64,000 nt of DNA, taken from Apricaphanius iberus (Eukaryota > Chordata > Actinopteri > Cyprinodontiformes > Aphaniidae). The notes below the pieces were generated by a model. The model saw only the letters and a program-made list of their open reading frames with translations, was not told the DNA's origin and ran no database searches. Of the stretch, positions 49,530-61,264 are shown piece by piece. The DNA is taken from positions 1,302,001 to 1,366,000 of the forward strand of contig JAPXFQ010002398.1 of NCBI GenBank assembly GCA_028564705.1. Reading direction: 5' to 3'. The position numbers and the translations under genes were made by a program. How positions within the stretch are numbered: position 1 is the first letter of the stretch; every line of letters begins with the position of its first letter.

Positions 49530-50290
49530 ATTTAATATGGACTGCACTCGCCAAGAGTATGAAAAAATATGTAAATCTATCCCCGTTGCTCTGATCCATC
49601 TCATCCAAAACGCTATGATCTACTCTAATGTCACTTCAACCTTACCCAAATTAATAGTAGGTGGCTACAACATAACTCACTAAAAAATGCAAAAATGCTG
49701 TTCTCAGAACTGCCCCTGAATCTATTTTTTTCCTATGATTATAACAGAAGGACACCAGTAGCAGTAGCGCCAGAAATAGCTAAAAAAGGCATATTCTAAA
49801 TACATCGAATGGCCAGTTCCACCTAGAGTCAAAAAAACTCACTTCAAAATCTTTCACAAACCTATCCGGTGGCTGATTTTCTGCACAAACGATTTAAATT
49901 TGATCTGGCAAGTTTTACCTTTTGTGTGAGTCCTGGAGAATCCTTAGAACGTTTAATTTTCACTTGTCCCCATTTCTAATTTCTAATTTTGGAGTGAAAT
50001 AGGAGCCTGGATATCCTTCAAAGTAGTAACCATCCCAGAGTTTACAATTAACCATGTTTTATTTTAGTTTAATGACCTTGACAACACAACATCTGATATA
50101 GTGAACATTGTTTTCTTGCTTGCTAAGTACCATATCCCGTGCTGTAAATTGAGAGGCTTCCCCCCAAGTTTTGATCTTTTTTTTTGAACGAGTTTAAACT
50201 TTATTACTCCTCACTGAAGCAGCTTAAATCCAAATGTGGCAGAAGAATTACTTCAAATTTATCCAAATTCCTTTTGTTTTAAATACTTGC
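49530..50290 (+). mobile_element. Degenerate 3' part of an L1-type LINE ORF2
   Basis: Reading across several frameshifts, the + strand shows EYEKICKSIPVALIHLIQNA, then VADFLHKRFKFDLASFTFCV, ERLIFTCPHF, and finally VFLLAKYHIPCCKLRGFPP with FKLYYSSLKQLKS. These are ordered as in the end of fish L1 ORF2. It is a dead copy. Confidence 0.65.
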
Positions 50291-50689
50291 TCCCTTTTCT
50301 TTTCTTTATTAGCCTTACACTGCTGTTTTTTGTTATTTTTTGTCTCATGTCCTCTGTATATTTATTTTTACTGGCTGCACAGTTCATTGTACCTCTATAA
50401 GATGTACGTAATTGTTTTTTAACAATAAAAAAAACTATGTTGGCTAAGGTTGATGACATCACCAAAATGTATAATTGCGGTATGGTGGTATGGTCAAAAT
50501 CTCTACCTTGGGCTAGATTTACATCATTTCTACCTTTTACATTGCACACCTCTAATCATTAGGCTCTTTTGAATCAAAAATTTAAATGCATCTAAAATGT
50601 TTAGGGCTGCCTTTGAGTAATGTTCTAATATAATTTTGTATGTGTTGATTCTTATATGATGTTTTTCTTTTCATGTTTCTATGCTCTTA

Positions 50690-50832
50690 TGTACTTTAAT
50701 TTGTCTAATGATTTTCTTAATTTGCTGTTTTTATCATGCTTTGCTTGTTTCTTTACCACTAAATCATGTGAAAACACCTTGAATAACCTTGTTGAAAGTG
50801 TGCTATACAAATAAAATTGCCTTGCCTTGCCT
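50690..50832 (+). repeat. SINE/L2 tail ending in TTGCC repeats
   Basis: AAAGTGTGCTATACAAATAAAATTGCCTTGCCTTGCC is the typical 3' end of L2-mobilised fish elements, with a short terminal pentamer repeat. Confidence 0.6.
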
Positions 50833-51578
50833 GTAATGACCACAAGGTGTACTCTTAGCAGCACTCTCAGCAGACTCCGCAGAGCAGCTTCAATGTAAAC
50901 CGAAGATAACATTTATATAATGTTATTAAGCCAAAGCAAGCTCGACTATAAGAAAAGAGCAAAAGACAAATGATTTCAGTTTTCAAATGAGAGTTGCAGG
51001 GATCCAAACATGACTGAGGCCCAAATATATTATTTTAGTTTGACAACCAACAGGTTTTGCATTTGTTTATATGTGCAATATGAAAGAAGTTTACAGTGCA
51101 TTAATCATAAAACAGTCTAATGTCCTAACAATGTTAGAAGGAAAGTTAAAGTGAAACAGATTTCGGTCTCAGCCTGATGAGTGGCTGTAAGTTTTTGTTA
51201 TTCTAAAAATGCTGCTACGGGACGTAGTTATTGTTTACAATATATTTCCAAACTTTCTGGTTCCAGGTCAAATCACATGTGAGCCGCAAGTTTGTCAAGT
51301 CTTCAAACCAAACAGAGTGCCGCAGTTTGTAATCTGCCATCGACCATGCTAAAGGATAATGTTGAGCTAACAATGCTAGCAGTAAAATAGTCGTCTCTAA
51401 AAATATCTCAAGCTACTTTTTAAATTACCATCAATTCGATATTGCAGTGAAATGCATTAATCTACTTATCAATTTACTGTGTAAAACTCGTCTTTGATCG
51501 TCATTTTGTGTCGTCTGGCCAATCAGTAACTGGCAACTCACCTTTAAATTCATGAAGGGAAGAGGGTGAGGGACTTAA

Positions 51579-51993
51579 GCCATGTACACACATAGCCGTT
51601 TTTTATTTTTATGATTATTTTCCTCTGCTCCTTGAAAAAACAAATCTCCATCCACACATAACCGGATAAATTCATCTTTAAGCACATTCATAGACATGGC
51701 AAAAATATATGGGTCAGTAGTTCTCCCAAATCCTACATGCTCAAAGTATGTAACTTTCTACTCTCTAACTTCTGCATGCAGCAGTCATAGAACTGGTAAA
51801 AACAAGCGAGATAAAAAGCGCTTTGACAACCATAACAGACACTGAAAACGGAGAAGATACAGATCTTCAATTTGGCTGGAGTTTTTAAAAACATTAGTTT
51901 TTGGTGCCAACAATCTGCATTTACATGTGGATGACCGGCCAAACCGTAGAAAGTATATCAGTTTTGGGAGATACCCGGCTACATGTGGACAAG
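51579..51993. mobile_element. MITE with ACATGTAGCCG-type ends
   Basis: The left end GCCATGTACACACATAGCCG and the right end (other strand: CTTGTCCACATGTAGCCG) form an imperfect inverted repeat enclosing about 415 bp without coding content. No target duplication was resolved. Confidence 0.6.
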
Positions 51994-51999
51994 GTATGA

Positions 52000-53047
52000 G
52001 AGTGGAATCAGTTGTTCTTCTTCATGGCCTGCAGTACTCCAATTTGACCACAAGATGTCAATGCTACATTGTACCTTTAAAACGTGTCACTTACTCTAGC
52101 TCTGTCTTAATACTCCTAGGGTAGTTTGAATTTGTGAGCGACATTGTGTGTTGCTTACAACACAGAAGAATGGTGGTGAAGACAGTTGTTTGCCATTGTT
52201 TTCTTGTGTATTCCATTCTGTCACATTCCTAGGTATGTGGATTTTCTTTTTGTTTGTGTGAATAGCATTTTCACTTGAAAGTAATTTTCAGTATTCTGTT
52301 AATTTTCCCTGATTATATTGTTTGTTTGGTGTTGCCAGATTAGATCATTTCTTCATGTTTATCTCGTTAGTTTTACCCTTGTATTTTGTTTGTTGTAAGC
52401 CTACGTTTGTGTTATTTCGTTGTGTTATTTTGTGTTATTTCCTTTAGGTTGTTGTCAGGTTCTGTACTTTGGTTTTCAGATCCCTTTAGTCTTAGCTTGT
52501 GTGCTAATTAGTCTCTTCCATCAGTTTTTTGCTTCCTCCTTCCCAAAGATTTTGATCTCCACTTAATTTGAAACAGTTTCTCTCATATATAAATAAAAAT
52601 GTGTCTTCTAGTGGAAGAACAGATTCTGGCATATGACCAGTTTACCCCCTTTGGTAAAAATAGCCTCATTGTCAGAATCAACTTATCTTAAAAATCTACT
52701 TATTTAGCTAGTGGAAGACCTAGAATAAATATTGAATGAATAAATGCAAAATGTTGTAGTTTTTTATGCATATTAGAGTAAATATATTGTACAAAGATTT
52801 TAATCATGCCACAAAATATAAGTATAAATCTTGCATGATTAAAAAAGATTTTTGAAATCAGCCGTACAAAAGCGATGTGCTAAACAAAAATGTTACCATA
52901 AAAAGGAAGCAACACTGACCTTTATCCATCCTCTGTTTTTGTAACTATCTAATCCTGATCAAGAAGATTATAGTAAAACTATATGAGTTCAGGGTACACC
53001 CTGGATAATTCACTAGTTCAGCACAGACCTGTCCTCTAAAGGGAAAT
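52000..53047. other. Spacer downstream of TRIM copy B, nothing recognised
   Basis: T-rich DNA with repeated TTATTTCGTTGTG-like words near 52405-52445. No coding exon or element end was found. The 3' UTR of TRIM copy B probably lies in its right part. Confidence 0.4.
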
Positions 53048-54709
53048 TTAGACTTCACAGATCTCAGCAGTATCACCATAATTGAAGAAGAGACATATCC
53101 CAGCATAGACTGGCTGGGTGAAGGGAGTCTTGATCTTGAAAAGACGAGACATAGTCTCTGAGACACTGTAGAAAGATAAAGTACCTGCGTTATGATCCAG
53201 GTACACTCCAAGTCTTGAAATCTGAGAACTTGCAATGGGAATGCTGAAGCTGTTGTGCAAAAACTCATTTTTGTTTCTGCTGCAAAGTAAAGCCCAGGAT
53301 CTGTCGCTGTTTCCAAATTCACTCTCTGCTGTGTTGACATCCTTGTAGGCGACTGCTACATAACCTCCCTGTCCTCCCCACTCCACCTCCCAGTAACAGC
53401 GACTGGACAGACTCTGCTCACTCAGGATCTGAAATGGTACAAGGAACCTTTCTGGTTGATCTGGATAAACCTGACTGTGATTCATTAGGGTCACCTTCTT
53501 GTTCCCCTCAGATAGTAGCAGCTGTTTGTGAGCTGTGTTTGGATCCAAGGTGATTTCCTGGGAGTATTTTAAGAATTCATCTCTGGTTCTCAGTTCTGGT
53601 TCTGACAGCAAAACATCCACTTCAGTGACTCTCAGTGAGATGTTTGTCCATTCCTCCCTCAGGATGTTCTGCAGTTTCTCGCTCAGCTCTGACACAGCTG
53701 CTGTCACATCTTCAAAGTACCTCAGAGGACGAACATTGATGCTGGGAGAGTGTTTAGACTCACTAACAGCAGACAGAGAGGGGTATTTCTGCAGAAACTG
53801 GTTGTGATCCTCTGTGTGCTCCAGCAGCTCCAGCTCAGCGTCTTTCCTCTTGAGCTCACAGATCTCCTGCTCCAGCTTCTCCTGAAGATCTTTGACTCTG
53901 TTTACCTCAGATTTCTGCTGGGATCTGATCTGCTGCTTCAACTCAGAGCTTCTATCCTGGATGAGACGGATCACATCAGTGAAGATCTTCTCATTTTCAG
54001 CTTCTGCTTCATTAGCTGCATTACTGATGTCATCCATCTCCTGTTGGAGCAGCACCAGATCATCTTCCCGGTCATTGATTCTATCCTGGATTTCTCCTCT
54101 CCTCACTTTCAGCTCCTTCTGCTTCTCCTTCCTCTCTGCTGCAGCTGCGACGATGTCGTGGCCTTTATGTTCATCCACTGTGCAGACATAACAGATGCTC
54201 CGCTGATCAGTGCGACAGAACATCTTCATCAGCTCATCGTGACGGGAGCAGATGTTCTCAAGGAGCTGCTTGGAGGGCTCCACCAGCTGATGCTTCTTTA
54301 ACCGAGCCACGTCGTAATGAGGCTGCAGGTGATTCTCACAGTAGGACAACAAACACACCAAACAGGACTTTGTGGCTTTCAATCCTCTCCCCGTACAAAT
54401 ATCACAGGCCACATCTTCAAGTCCAGCATAGCTCTGATCAGGAGGAGCAGCTCCGAGTCCAGTTAGCTTCAGCTGCTCAACTAAATCTGCCAACATGATG
54501 TTCTTCACCAGGACAGGCCTCGGTGTGAATGTCTGTCTGCATTGAGGACAGCTCTGGTTGTCTTTCTGGTCTTCTTCATCCCAGAAGTTTGTAATACACT
54601 TCATGCAGTAGCTGTGTCCACAGGGAATCGTAACCGGATCCTTCAGTAGATCCAGACAGATTGAACAGCAGAAACTCTCTCGGTCCAGCTGAACTCCGCT
54701 CTGCGCCAT
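53048..54709 (-). CDS. TRIM16-like / TRIM-B30.2 E3 ubiquitin ligase, copy B, intronless
   Basis: A 553-aa TRIM protein encoded without introns; such fish proteins are thought to act in antiviral and inflammatory signalling as cytosolic E3 ligases. RING: C15, C18, C30, H32, C35, C38, C54, C57. A B-box1-like region follows (CDICTGRGLKATKSCLVCL), then a B-box2 (CSRHDELMKMFCRTDQ to DEHKGHD), and a coiled coil at about residues 190-300 rich in Glu/Lys/Gln. The PRY part (ITLDPNTAHKQLLLSEGNKK) and SPRY part (RCYWEVEW, SWALLC, GVYLDHNAGTLSFYSV) complete the C-terminal B30.2 domain. The ATG lies in a strongly conserved leader shared with copies A and C. All cysteines are kept and the frame is open. 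The orthology label is a guess: finTRIM, TRIM25-like and TRIM16-like names are all used for such genes. Confidence 0.93.
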   Translation of the reverse strand: MAQSGVQLDRESFCCSICLDLLKDPVTIPCGHSYCMKCITNFWDEEDQKDNQSCPQCRQTFTPRPVLVKNIMLADLVEQLKLTGLGAAPPDQSYAGLEDVACDICTGRGLKATKSCLVCLLSYCENHLQPHYDVARLKKHQLVEPSKQLLENICSRHDELMKMFCRTDQRSICYVCTVDEHKGHDIVAAAAERKEKQKELKVRRGEIQDRINDREDDLVLLQQEMDDISNAANEAEAENEKIFTDVIRLIQDRSSELKQQIRSQQKSEVNRVKDLQEKLEQEICELKRKDAELELLEHTEDHNQFLQKYPSLSAVSESKHSPSINVRPLRYFEDVTAAVSELSEKLQNILREEWTNISLRVTEVDVLLSEPELRTRDEFLKYSQEITLDPNTAHKQLLLSEGNKKVTLMNHSQVYPDQPERFLVPFQILSEQSLSSRCYWEVEWGGQGGYVAVAYKDVNTAESEFGNSDRSWALLCSRNKNEFLHNSFSIPIASSQISRLGVYLDHNAGTLSFYSVSETMSRLFKIKTPFTQPVYAGICLFFNYGDTAEICEV

Positions 54710-54840
54710 TTCTTCTCTCAGATGCAGTTTATGTCCGCCTTCACACTATTAAAAACACCCTTATTTCCTCTCCACACTTCATTAGTTTGTGCAATGCAGG
54801 AGGCGTGTCAGCTCTTGATAGACCAATAAAGGGGCCTTTT
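54710..54840 (-). promoter_or_regulatory. Proximal leader/promoter of TRIM copy B, conserved with copy C
   Basis: The first about 130 bp upstream of the ATG are almost identical to those of copy C (62912-63040). They include a GCACAAACTAATGA block, a CACGCCTCC box and an inverted CCAAT box (CCAATAAA on the + strand). Copy A keeps the GCACAAAC and CACGCCTCC blocks but has diverged elsewhere. Confidence 0.5.
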
Positions 54841-55339
54841 TCTATAACAGAGGACTTTCTTTTTCCAATAAATGAAACCAATCTGAACTTGCATCAACCC
54901 ACAACATGGTATGCAGGGAATTAGGTGTGTCAGGACTTGTAAAGGTTAACTATGTTTACTATGGCATAAGTTGAAACTATTTTATTTGGGAAGGTTCTCT
55001 GAGGTATGGTAACGTAAGACGGAAGTCAAAACCGTAAATCTGTTGGAATAAAGAGAGGGCCAATCTATATTATCAATATTAAATTATATTTTACAACACT
55101 GTTTTCATGGCTGTGACAGCACTTTTACTCTAATACTGAATATACTGGCTTTGTTTAAAACAAAGAAGTCAAATATCTAGATGCAAAACGTAAGTTGCAA
55201 TAAATGCTTAACATATCTAGTTACTGATATGACGGCTATTTTTTTTTTGTGCCAGTCTGTCAAAAGCCTCAGCAAAAACTGGAAAAAGCATGTGTGTCTG
55301 AGTCATATGGCAGTCATGTGCTAGAATTTCAAAATCAGA

Positions 55340-55510
55340 CTTTAGCCACCGTTGAATAAAAATACAGAATTTCCTCTTTTTCTGTTTAAATTCTATATAA
55401 TAAATCAAGCTAACTTTTGATGGACTGTAATATATTTGGACTCACCTACTGTGGTAGTTTTATTTTAATAAATAACATTTAGGAGGTCCCCTTAAAACAG
55501 CCTACAAACC
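55340..55510. repeat. Upstream duplication block shared with 47870-48050
   Basis: GTTGAATAAAAATACAGAATTTCC, TTTCTGTTTAAATTC and CTACTGTGGTAGTTTTATTTTAATA match the block upstream of TRIM copy A. This marks the extent of the duplicated unit. Confidence 0.7.
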
Positions 55511-55609
55511 TTGTACAGGACAGGATTTCCTTCTTTCTTCTCCCGGATATTGTTAAAAAAGTAAACCAGCCTTGAAGGAACAATTGACAGGATGTTTCTA
55601 TTGTATTTT

Positions 55610-55900
55610 TTTACTATCAGGAAAGCCACAAAATGCAATAAAAAGCCTTCAGTTGATCCAAAATGCTGCAGCAAGAGTTTTGATGAATATTAAAAAGAGA
55701 GATCACATTTCTCCTGCTTTAACTTCTCTTCATCGGTTCTCTGTTAAAACCAGAATATAATTTAAGATTATCCTTCTTACGTATAAAGCCCTTAATAATC
55801 AAGGTCCATCATACATCAGAGATCTGATTGTTCCATATGGTCATAACAGAGCACTTCGCTCTCAGACTGCAGGTTTACTGGTAGTTCTATGAGGCCAGAT
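55610..55900 (+). mobile_element. CR1/L2-type LINE ORF2 C-terminal fragment
   Basis: The + strand reads LQLIQNAAARVLMNIKKRDH, ISPALTSLHRFSVKTRIEFK, then ILLTYKALNNQGPSYIRDLI and NRALRSQTAGLLVV. This is the standard end of CR1/L2 ORF2 (pattern LQ.vQNAAAR.l...rk..Hi.p.L..LHWLPv..Ri.fKi..l.yka). A stop codon interrupts it near 55759. A telomere-like TAACCCTAACCCT stretch follows at 55922-55936. Confidence 0.85.
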
Positions 55901-55959
55901 CAGTCTCATAATAAATAAATAACTAACCCTAACCCTCACGCAGGGTTTTTCATGAATGC

Positions 55960-56125
55960 ACATGCTCTGGTTCACAGTTGTATTTCGGATTTGGAAATGC
56001 ACCCCCTCTGGTTCACAAATATATTTTTTAAATGCAAACTTGTAATTTTAAATTTGTAAATGCACATTATCTCTTTCACAAATGTACATGCTCTGGTTCA
56101 CAAATATAATTTTGAGGAACACTTT
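55960..56125. repeat. Degenerate repeated CTCTGGTTCACAAATATA words
   Basis: The phrase GCTCTGGTTCACA followed by an AT-rich spacer recurs about three times with varied spacing. An inverted TTTGTGAACCTCTGCA relative lies near 56188. It could be a foldback or minisatellite element. Confidence 0.5.
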
Positions 56126-56917
56126 TAATATCAGCTCATAGATCATATGAATTCATGTATGTGCATTTACAAAGCGTTTCTCATTTGTGAACCTCTGCAT
56201 TTGTTGGAGAAATCTGTGTGCTGAACTGTGAGACTTTCTTAAAGTTACAGTGTTTAGTTTCTTGATGGTAGGGTTCAGTAAATACCTTAATGTTTGCAAG
56301 CCAGCATTACTTTTGTGTGGAGTTAGGATGATGGCCATACAGGCCAAAAATCTCACTTGCAGAATTTCTAATGAATAAACAAAACATTAATAAATAATGA
56401 AAAAACTATAATGTTAGACAGAATGACCTCAATGGAAAAAAAGGACACATTTCAGGGTAGTTTCATCATGATTTGTGCTACTATAAAAAAAAAAAAAACA
56501 CGTTATGGTGAAAGTTGTTACCTGTGCTCCTTCGGTTATTTCCATTGAGAGAATGAGATTCCGACGTTTACCATAGTTTTCTGGCAGTTTTGATTCTTTC
56601 TGTGGGGTTCTGCCTCCGAGTCGGAGCCGAAGGCTTGGTCCTTATCGCACGAAGGCTCAGACACAACAGCTGATTGCATACAAATCTGGAAAAAAACAAA
56701 CATTAATGCTGTTTTGAGTGAGATAGGGTTTTCTTAATTGATCCTGCATTCAGTCTCTGATTGAGCTTTTCATAATCTGTCCGGCTTTCTACGTCACAAG
56801 CCAGAACATTGGAATATCCACACCTCCTCAGAGTGCTGTCACCACCTCCTCAGAGCGCTGTCTCCACCCAACAGGGACAGCAGTAGACAACAGTTACCAT
56901 TCAGATTAGAAAACACC

Positions 56918-57035
56918 ATGTTGAAGCACCACACAAAATGCTCAGTTTTTGGCTGGTCAAAAGAGCTACAAACACTTCATCAGGTCCCAGTCGAAGAGGA
57001 CAGAAGAGTGGCATGGGTTTACTTTATTTTTGATG
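56918..57035 (+). mobile_element. Possible THAP-like first-exon fragment
   Basis: An ATG at 56918 opens a 39-codon frame reading KCSVFGWSKELQTLHQVPVE and then RRVAWVYFIFDG before a GGTAAG splice-donor-like site. The spacing C..FG....LH..P....R..W...I resembles the N-terminal half of a THAP zinc finger, with the second Cys changed to Trp. It is probably a transposon-derived relic. The rest of the finger was not found nearby. Confidence 0.4.
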
Positions 57036-57254
57036 GTAAGATGCTGGCGTTAAGAGCGGGGAAGACGGGAGATCTGCCGCCGAACTGAGCTGCTGAAAAC
57101 CAGGAAGAGGAACGATCGAGCTGGAAGGCTTCTCAGGAAGATATCGGAATGCCAGGTAAGCAGTTAAATATGTTCTTTTAACATTAAGTTATTTCAATAA
57201 TCATTCAGGAGTATCTTGCTGAATTCTCTGGAGACTCCTTTCCAATGGGACCAG

Positions 57255-57410
57255 ATTCTGGTTGAAACATGTATGGTTGAACTACCATTTGTTTTGTATG
57301 ATTGAATCATTTTTTTGTATAGTTTACTTTTTTTTTTCATATGGTTGAACGACTTTTTTTGAATTTTTTTATGGTTGAATAATTTTTTGTGTGTGGTTGA
57401 ACTACTTTTT
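57255..57410. repeat. Degenerate minisatellite, TATGGTTGAAC + T-run units
   Basis: Five or so units of about 25-35 bp, each a GTATGGTTGAACTAC-like core followed by a run of T, occur in tandem with drift. Confidence 0.7.
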
Positions 57411-57779
57411 TTTTAACTACTGCAGCCATGTCTGCAACTTGTTTTCTGGAACAAAGAGACCTATTTTAAATAGTGGAAAAATAGTCATAATATGTTTCTT
57501 TTAAACCTCCGATGAGAACGAGCGGAAAAGGGATGTAATCGCGTAATTAGAAATCAGTAAAGGCGTACAAGGAAACACAGCGTCCAATATGTTGGTCCCC
57601 TATATACAAGAGCCCGTGCGTATGTATGTCATATTTTCAAACTCAAAAAGTGTTATTCTGTCACATATTGTGCCAAACGTCGTTGCAGCAACTCGTAGAA
57701 ACGCTTGAATGAATGGTTTTAAAGAGAGTGCTGCCTCGCGGCGTCTGCGCTGCTAAGCAACCGGTTTCTGGCAAGAATA

Positions 57780-59990
57780 AATGACACATAAAACATATCT
57801 TATTTGATTCAGCCTTTTAACATGACTAGAAACCCCGTGCAGATTATATTATAGATTTTGTACATTGCTGGCCTGAATGTGTGGGTCATCTAACCGAGTG
57901 GCATCAATCCCTTAATGACCCAGCGTTCGTTTATTCTGGAGCTCTGCAGCTGCTACCCAGCTCGGTGAGGGCATCCCAGACCCGACCGTCACCACCACCA
58001 AGCGTGCTCAGCATGGCAACAATACTGTGACATCAAACGCACGTGTGCTAAAAAAGAAAACTACAAGAAGCATGACATGCATGCCATGCGCGCAGTCTGT
58101 GTGCAGTGGCCGCAAGCATGTACAACGTGTGTGCCAAATGCGTAGAATAGACCGTTACAGCATGAGTGTGTTTCGTTATTCATTTAGAATCATTTCCCCC
58201 CAACCCCTCCATAACTATCTGTACACATGTTATTCATATAGCCTAATTTAAATATTTATCTTTCAACAATTTCTTTTTTGGCAAGTTGTTGCTGTTTACA
58301 TGGATCAGCTGTCTGTCAGCAAACAGCTAAAACGTTCCCCATTGTGTTTTGTAGTTCACAGTAACCTTGTTTACGATGAAAACCCTGCTTATTAATGTTA
58401 AAGTAGACTATTATTCAAATTGCCCTTAAACGAAAATGCAGGTATGCTGCTGATTTTTGAGATGTGATGCATTCTGTCACTACCCATGACATAATTTCTA
58501 TTTATCAGGAGGAGACAGAAGATCCCCAACCAGGTAGTTCAGCTTCAGACACAAACAAATCAGGGATACAGGTACATTTGACAGAATTGAATAAGTTACT
58601 AAATGTACATTTGACTGATAATGCACATTGGCAAATACATTAGAGGCTACATGTTATTTCAAAGTTAGACACCATGTGTTATTTCAATAGGATGAAACTA
58701 CGGCAGGTCTGATGAGCGGTGTTTCAGGGAGAGACCAGGGGAAAGCACAGGGGAGACATATGTCAGCATAGGTTATAATAGGCTAGCTACAGTGTATTTT
58801 AGATAATTAAAAGGCAATACAAAGTTTGATTTAGAACAAAATTTAAACATATTTCTTTATTTGGTTAATTGCTTATTGAATATGGTCTTGTTTGGTTTAT
58901 ACAAAAGTGAATGTATCCGGTTGGGTGGTGCGGCCGGGGCGTTATGCCAAATTGTGTCTCCACCAATGTGAACGTCAAAGTTACGCCCTTGCCTTCAACA
59001 TTGCAGGACAACAAACGTCCCATTAACTAATTAATCTGTCAATCAAATTCATCACATAACCAGCTGTGATTACGTTCAGCCAGTTTTATGGCTCCGTACC
59101 AAGGGGCAAACTCCACCCACAGAACATGAAGCCAACCCGGAAGTGACAAAAAATGAATTGAATCACACTTTTGAAGAGGATATAGTATAATAGCATTATA
59201 CTAGAGGGGAAGAAGAATATGGAAGACTATACAATACATACTTTTTTTTTTCTTGATCATCTATTATCTTGACTAATTTCCTCTTGCATAAGAAGTAAAC
59301 GAAGCTTGGCTTATTGACTTCAGTTTTGGAGTTCATTTACCATTGTTTGATGCAGCAGCAACATCAAGGTAATCTGAACCAAACTAATGGGTCTGCTAAT
59401 CTCTTATCTCATCATTTGCTTAAAATCACCTAACCAGTCATTTTAATTAGCTCACATAGCAAGCACTAACACTTAATAACTCAGATTGAGGATCACAACA
59501 GGGGCCTCCAGAAATGCAGATCTTCTTAATGATGATCCTCTCCTTCTGGGGGAACTCAGAAGTGGCAGGGGCCACTTGGCGCAGAGGCTGAAGGGGACCA
59601 GAGGTGGACCTTGGGCTTCACAACAACGAGCTACACGACTAACTCAGGGAAGTGTACACGTTCAATATTGATTCCAGATTTAATATCTCAATTATACATG
59701 CTAAAGAAGCTACATAACATATCTCTCTGTTGGATTTATTTTAGAATCTTAGCAGATGATGAGACGAAGTGTGGCCATCTCAAAGGAGCAGGGATGTGTT
59801 CAGAATGTCTTTTTCCCGTCAAAATTAACAAAGTGGTGAATTAACAAGAAACACCACAAATGGCTTCAACAAAGTCTAAGTGCCCAGATGGGTTTTTGGT
59901 TCGGAAAACAAGTTACGTCTCAAGGTCATCTGAATGGACAATTTCCTGATTACTATGACCAGCATGAGTAATGTCTGAATATGAATTCAT
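57780..59990. other. Spacer, nothing firmly recognised
   Basis: Several CpG-containing islets (57880-58030, 58920-58990, 59090-59150) look like worn repeat bodies, but no ends, domains or exons could be assigned. Confidence 0.4.
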
Positions 59991-59998
59991 TGTTTCAT

Positions 59999-60113
59999 CA
60001 GAAGAAGAAAAAGTGGATTCACTTGGGTGGTCGAAACATGTTGGCATGTCTCTCCTGATTCAATAAAAGACTTTTATTTCACAGAGTGCCTTGGATCCAC
60101 TTTTTCTTCTTCT
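59999..60113. repeat. Foldback with about 22-bp arms (GAAGAAGAAAAAGTGGATYC)
   Basis: GAAGAAGAAAAAGTGGATTC near 60001 is matched in inverted form by GGATCCACTTTTTCTTCTTC at 60092-60111, with about 70 nt between. The middle holds a CAATAAAAGACTTTTATTTCAC stretch. Confidence 0.75.
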
Positions 60114-61264
60114 TGTAAATTGGACTTTCCTTTTGGTCCTGATGAGCACCTGTCTGCTACAACACTGATTTATCTCGCACAGAAGCGCTCACCTTTTTTG
60201 TTTTTTTGTTACCCTTTCTTGTTTAAATATTTGTTTGTTTTTGTATTTTTATTATTATTATTTTGGTTGGCTGTCTCTCCCACACCCATTTGGAAATGTA
60301 TTAACATCTTGAAAAAAAAAATATATGTTAAAAAAAGGAGGGACTGTTATGGGAAAATTATTTCAGGATTAGTTCTATTTAGTGATTAGTAATTATTAGT
60401 TGGCATCTGGGAAATATGACCCAATATTTGGGACTCAATGAAGAAACTGAGTTGGAGAAGACATTTTGCCAAACACTTCTTATAGAAAAACTCTGGAAGC
60501 TCACATGGGCAGGCAGAACCACCATGTTAAAGAGAGAGACAGAGAGATGCCAGAGGAGGACTTCTTGTACCTTCAAAATAAATATATAAAAATGTTAGTG
60601 GAGATGGAATCATCCTTATCCTCATCTCAAAGGAATTATTCCACGACACAGGTATGGAGTGTTTACCCACAACCCTCCATTAATAAGAACGATGCTGGCT
60701 CAGACTCAGATAGCAGCTGTTTATCATTTATTAGGTTGTTTTTTATTTGGTTCTAAAATTTTTAACAGATAAAGCCTTAAAGGGTTTTAAGCCACTAAGA
60801 AAGAATCAATTAATAAAGCTACTCATCAATATTTCAGATTGTTTATTCGTTTAGTTTTTGTCGTATTTTTATGGTACATAATGAAGACAACAACTTTTAG
60901 CCTAAGCTAAGCTAAGTGGTGTGAGTCTCGGTTCAACCTATACCCAACCAAACAATATGATACACGGTTTAAAATACAACATACAGTTAAAGCATGATAA
61001 TAAATATGACCCCACAATACAAAACAATAAAAACAAAGAAACCATACCATCAAGCTGATTCAAAAATTACTACAAAGCTGATCTTCATTTGGAAACCATT
61101 TCCTAATTAATATAATATGCAGACAGTTAGGATTCAGTTCTGTTTATGCAGGTTATATGTTTCCAGGTTCTGACCCACTTTTAAATGTAATCAAAATAGT
61201 ATTTGCATTGAAATAGCCTTTTGCATCACCCTTCAGTACTCAGACTCAATATAAAAGATTTCAG

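Noticed and set aside
53535..54301. Long open frames on the + strand opposite TRIM copy B, with counterparts opposite copies A and C.
   Set aside because: They are antisense shadows of the conserved coiled-coil and B-box coding region; they share its conservation and carry no domain of their own.
55922..55936. Telomere-like TAACCCTAACCCT.
   Set aside because: Only about two units next to a LINE 3' end; too short for an interstitial telomere array and probably part of the repeat.
60300..60360. A purine run AAAAAAAGGAGGGAC before TGTTATGGG, like a polypurine tract and the start of a 3' LTR, after a hydrophobic + strand frame.
   Set aside because: No matching second LTR, no primer binding site, and no recognisable gag, pol or env motif in the window; a lone purine run is too weak.
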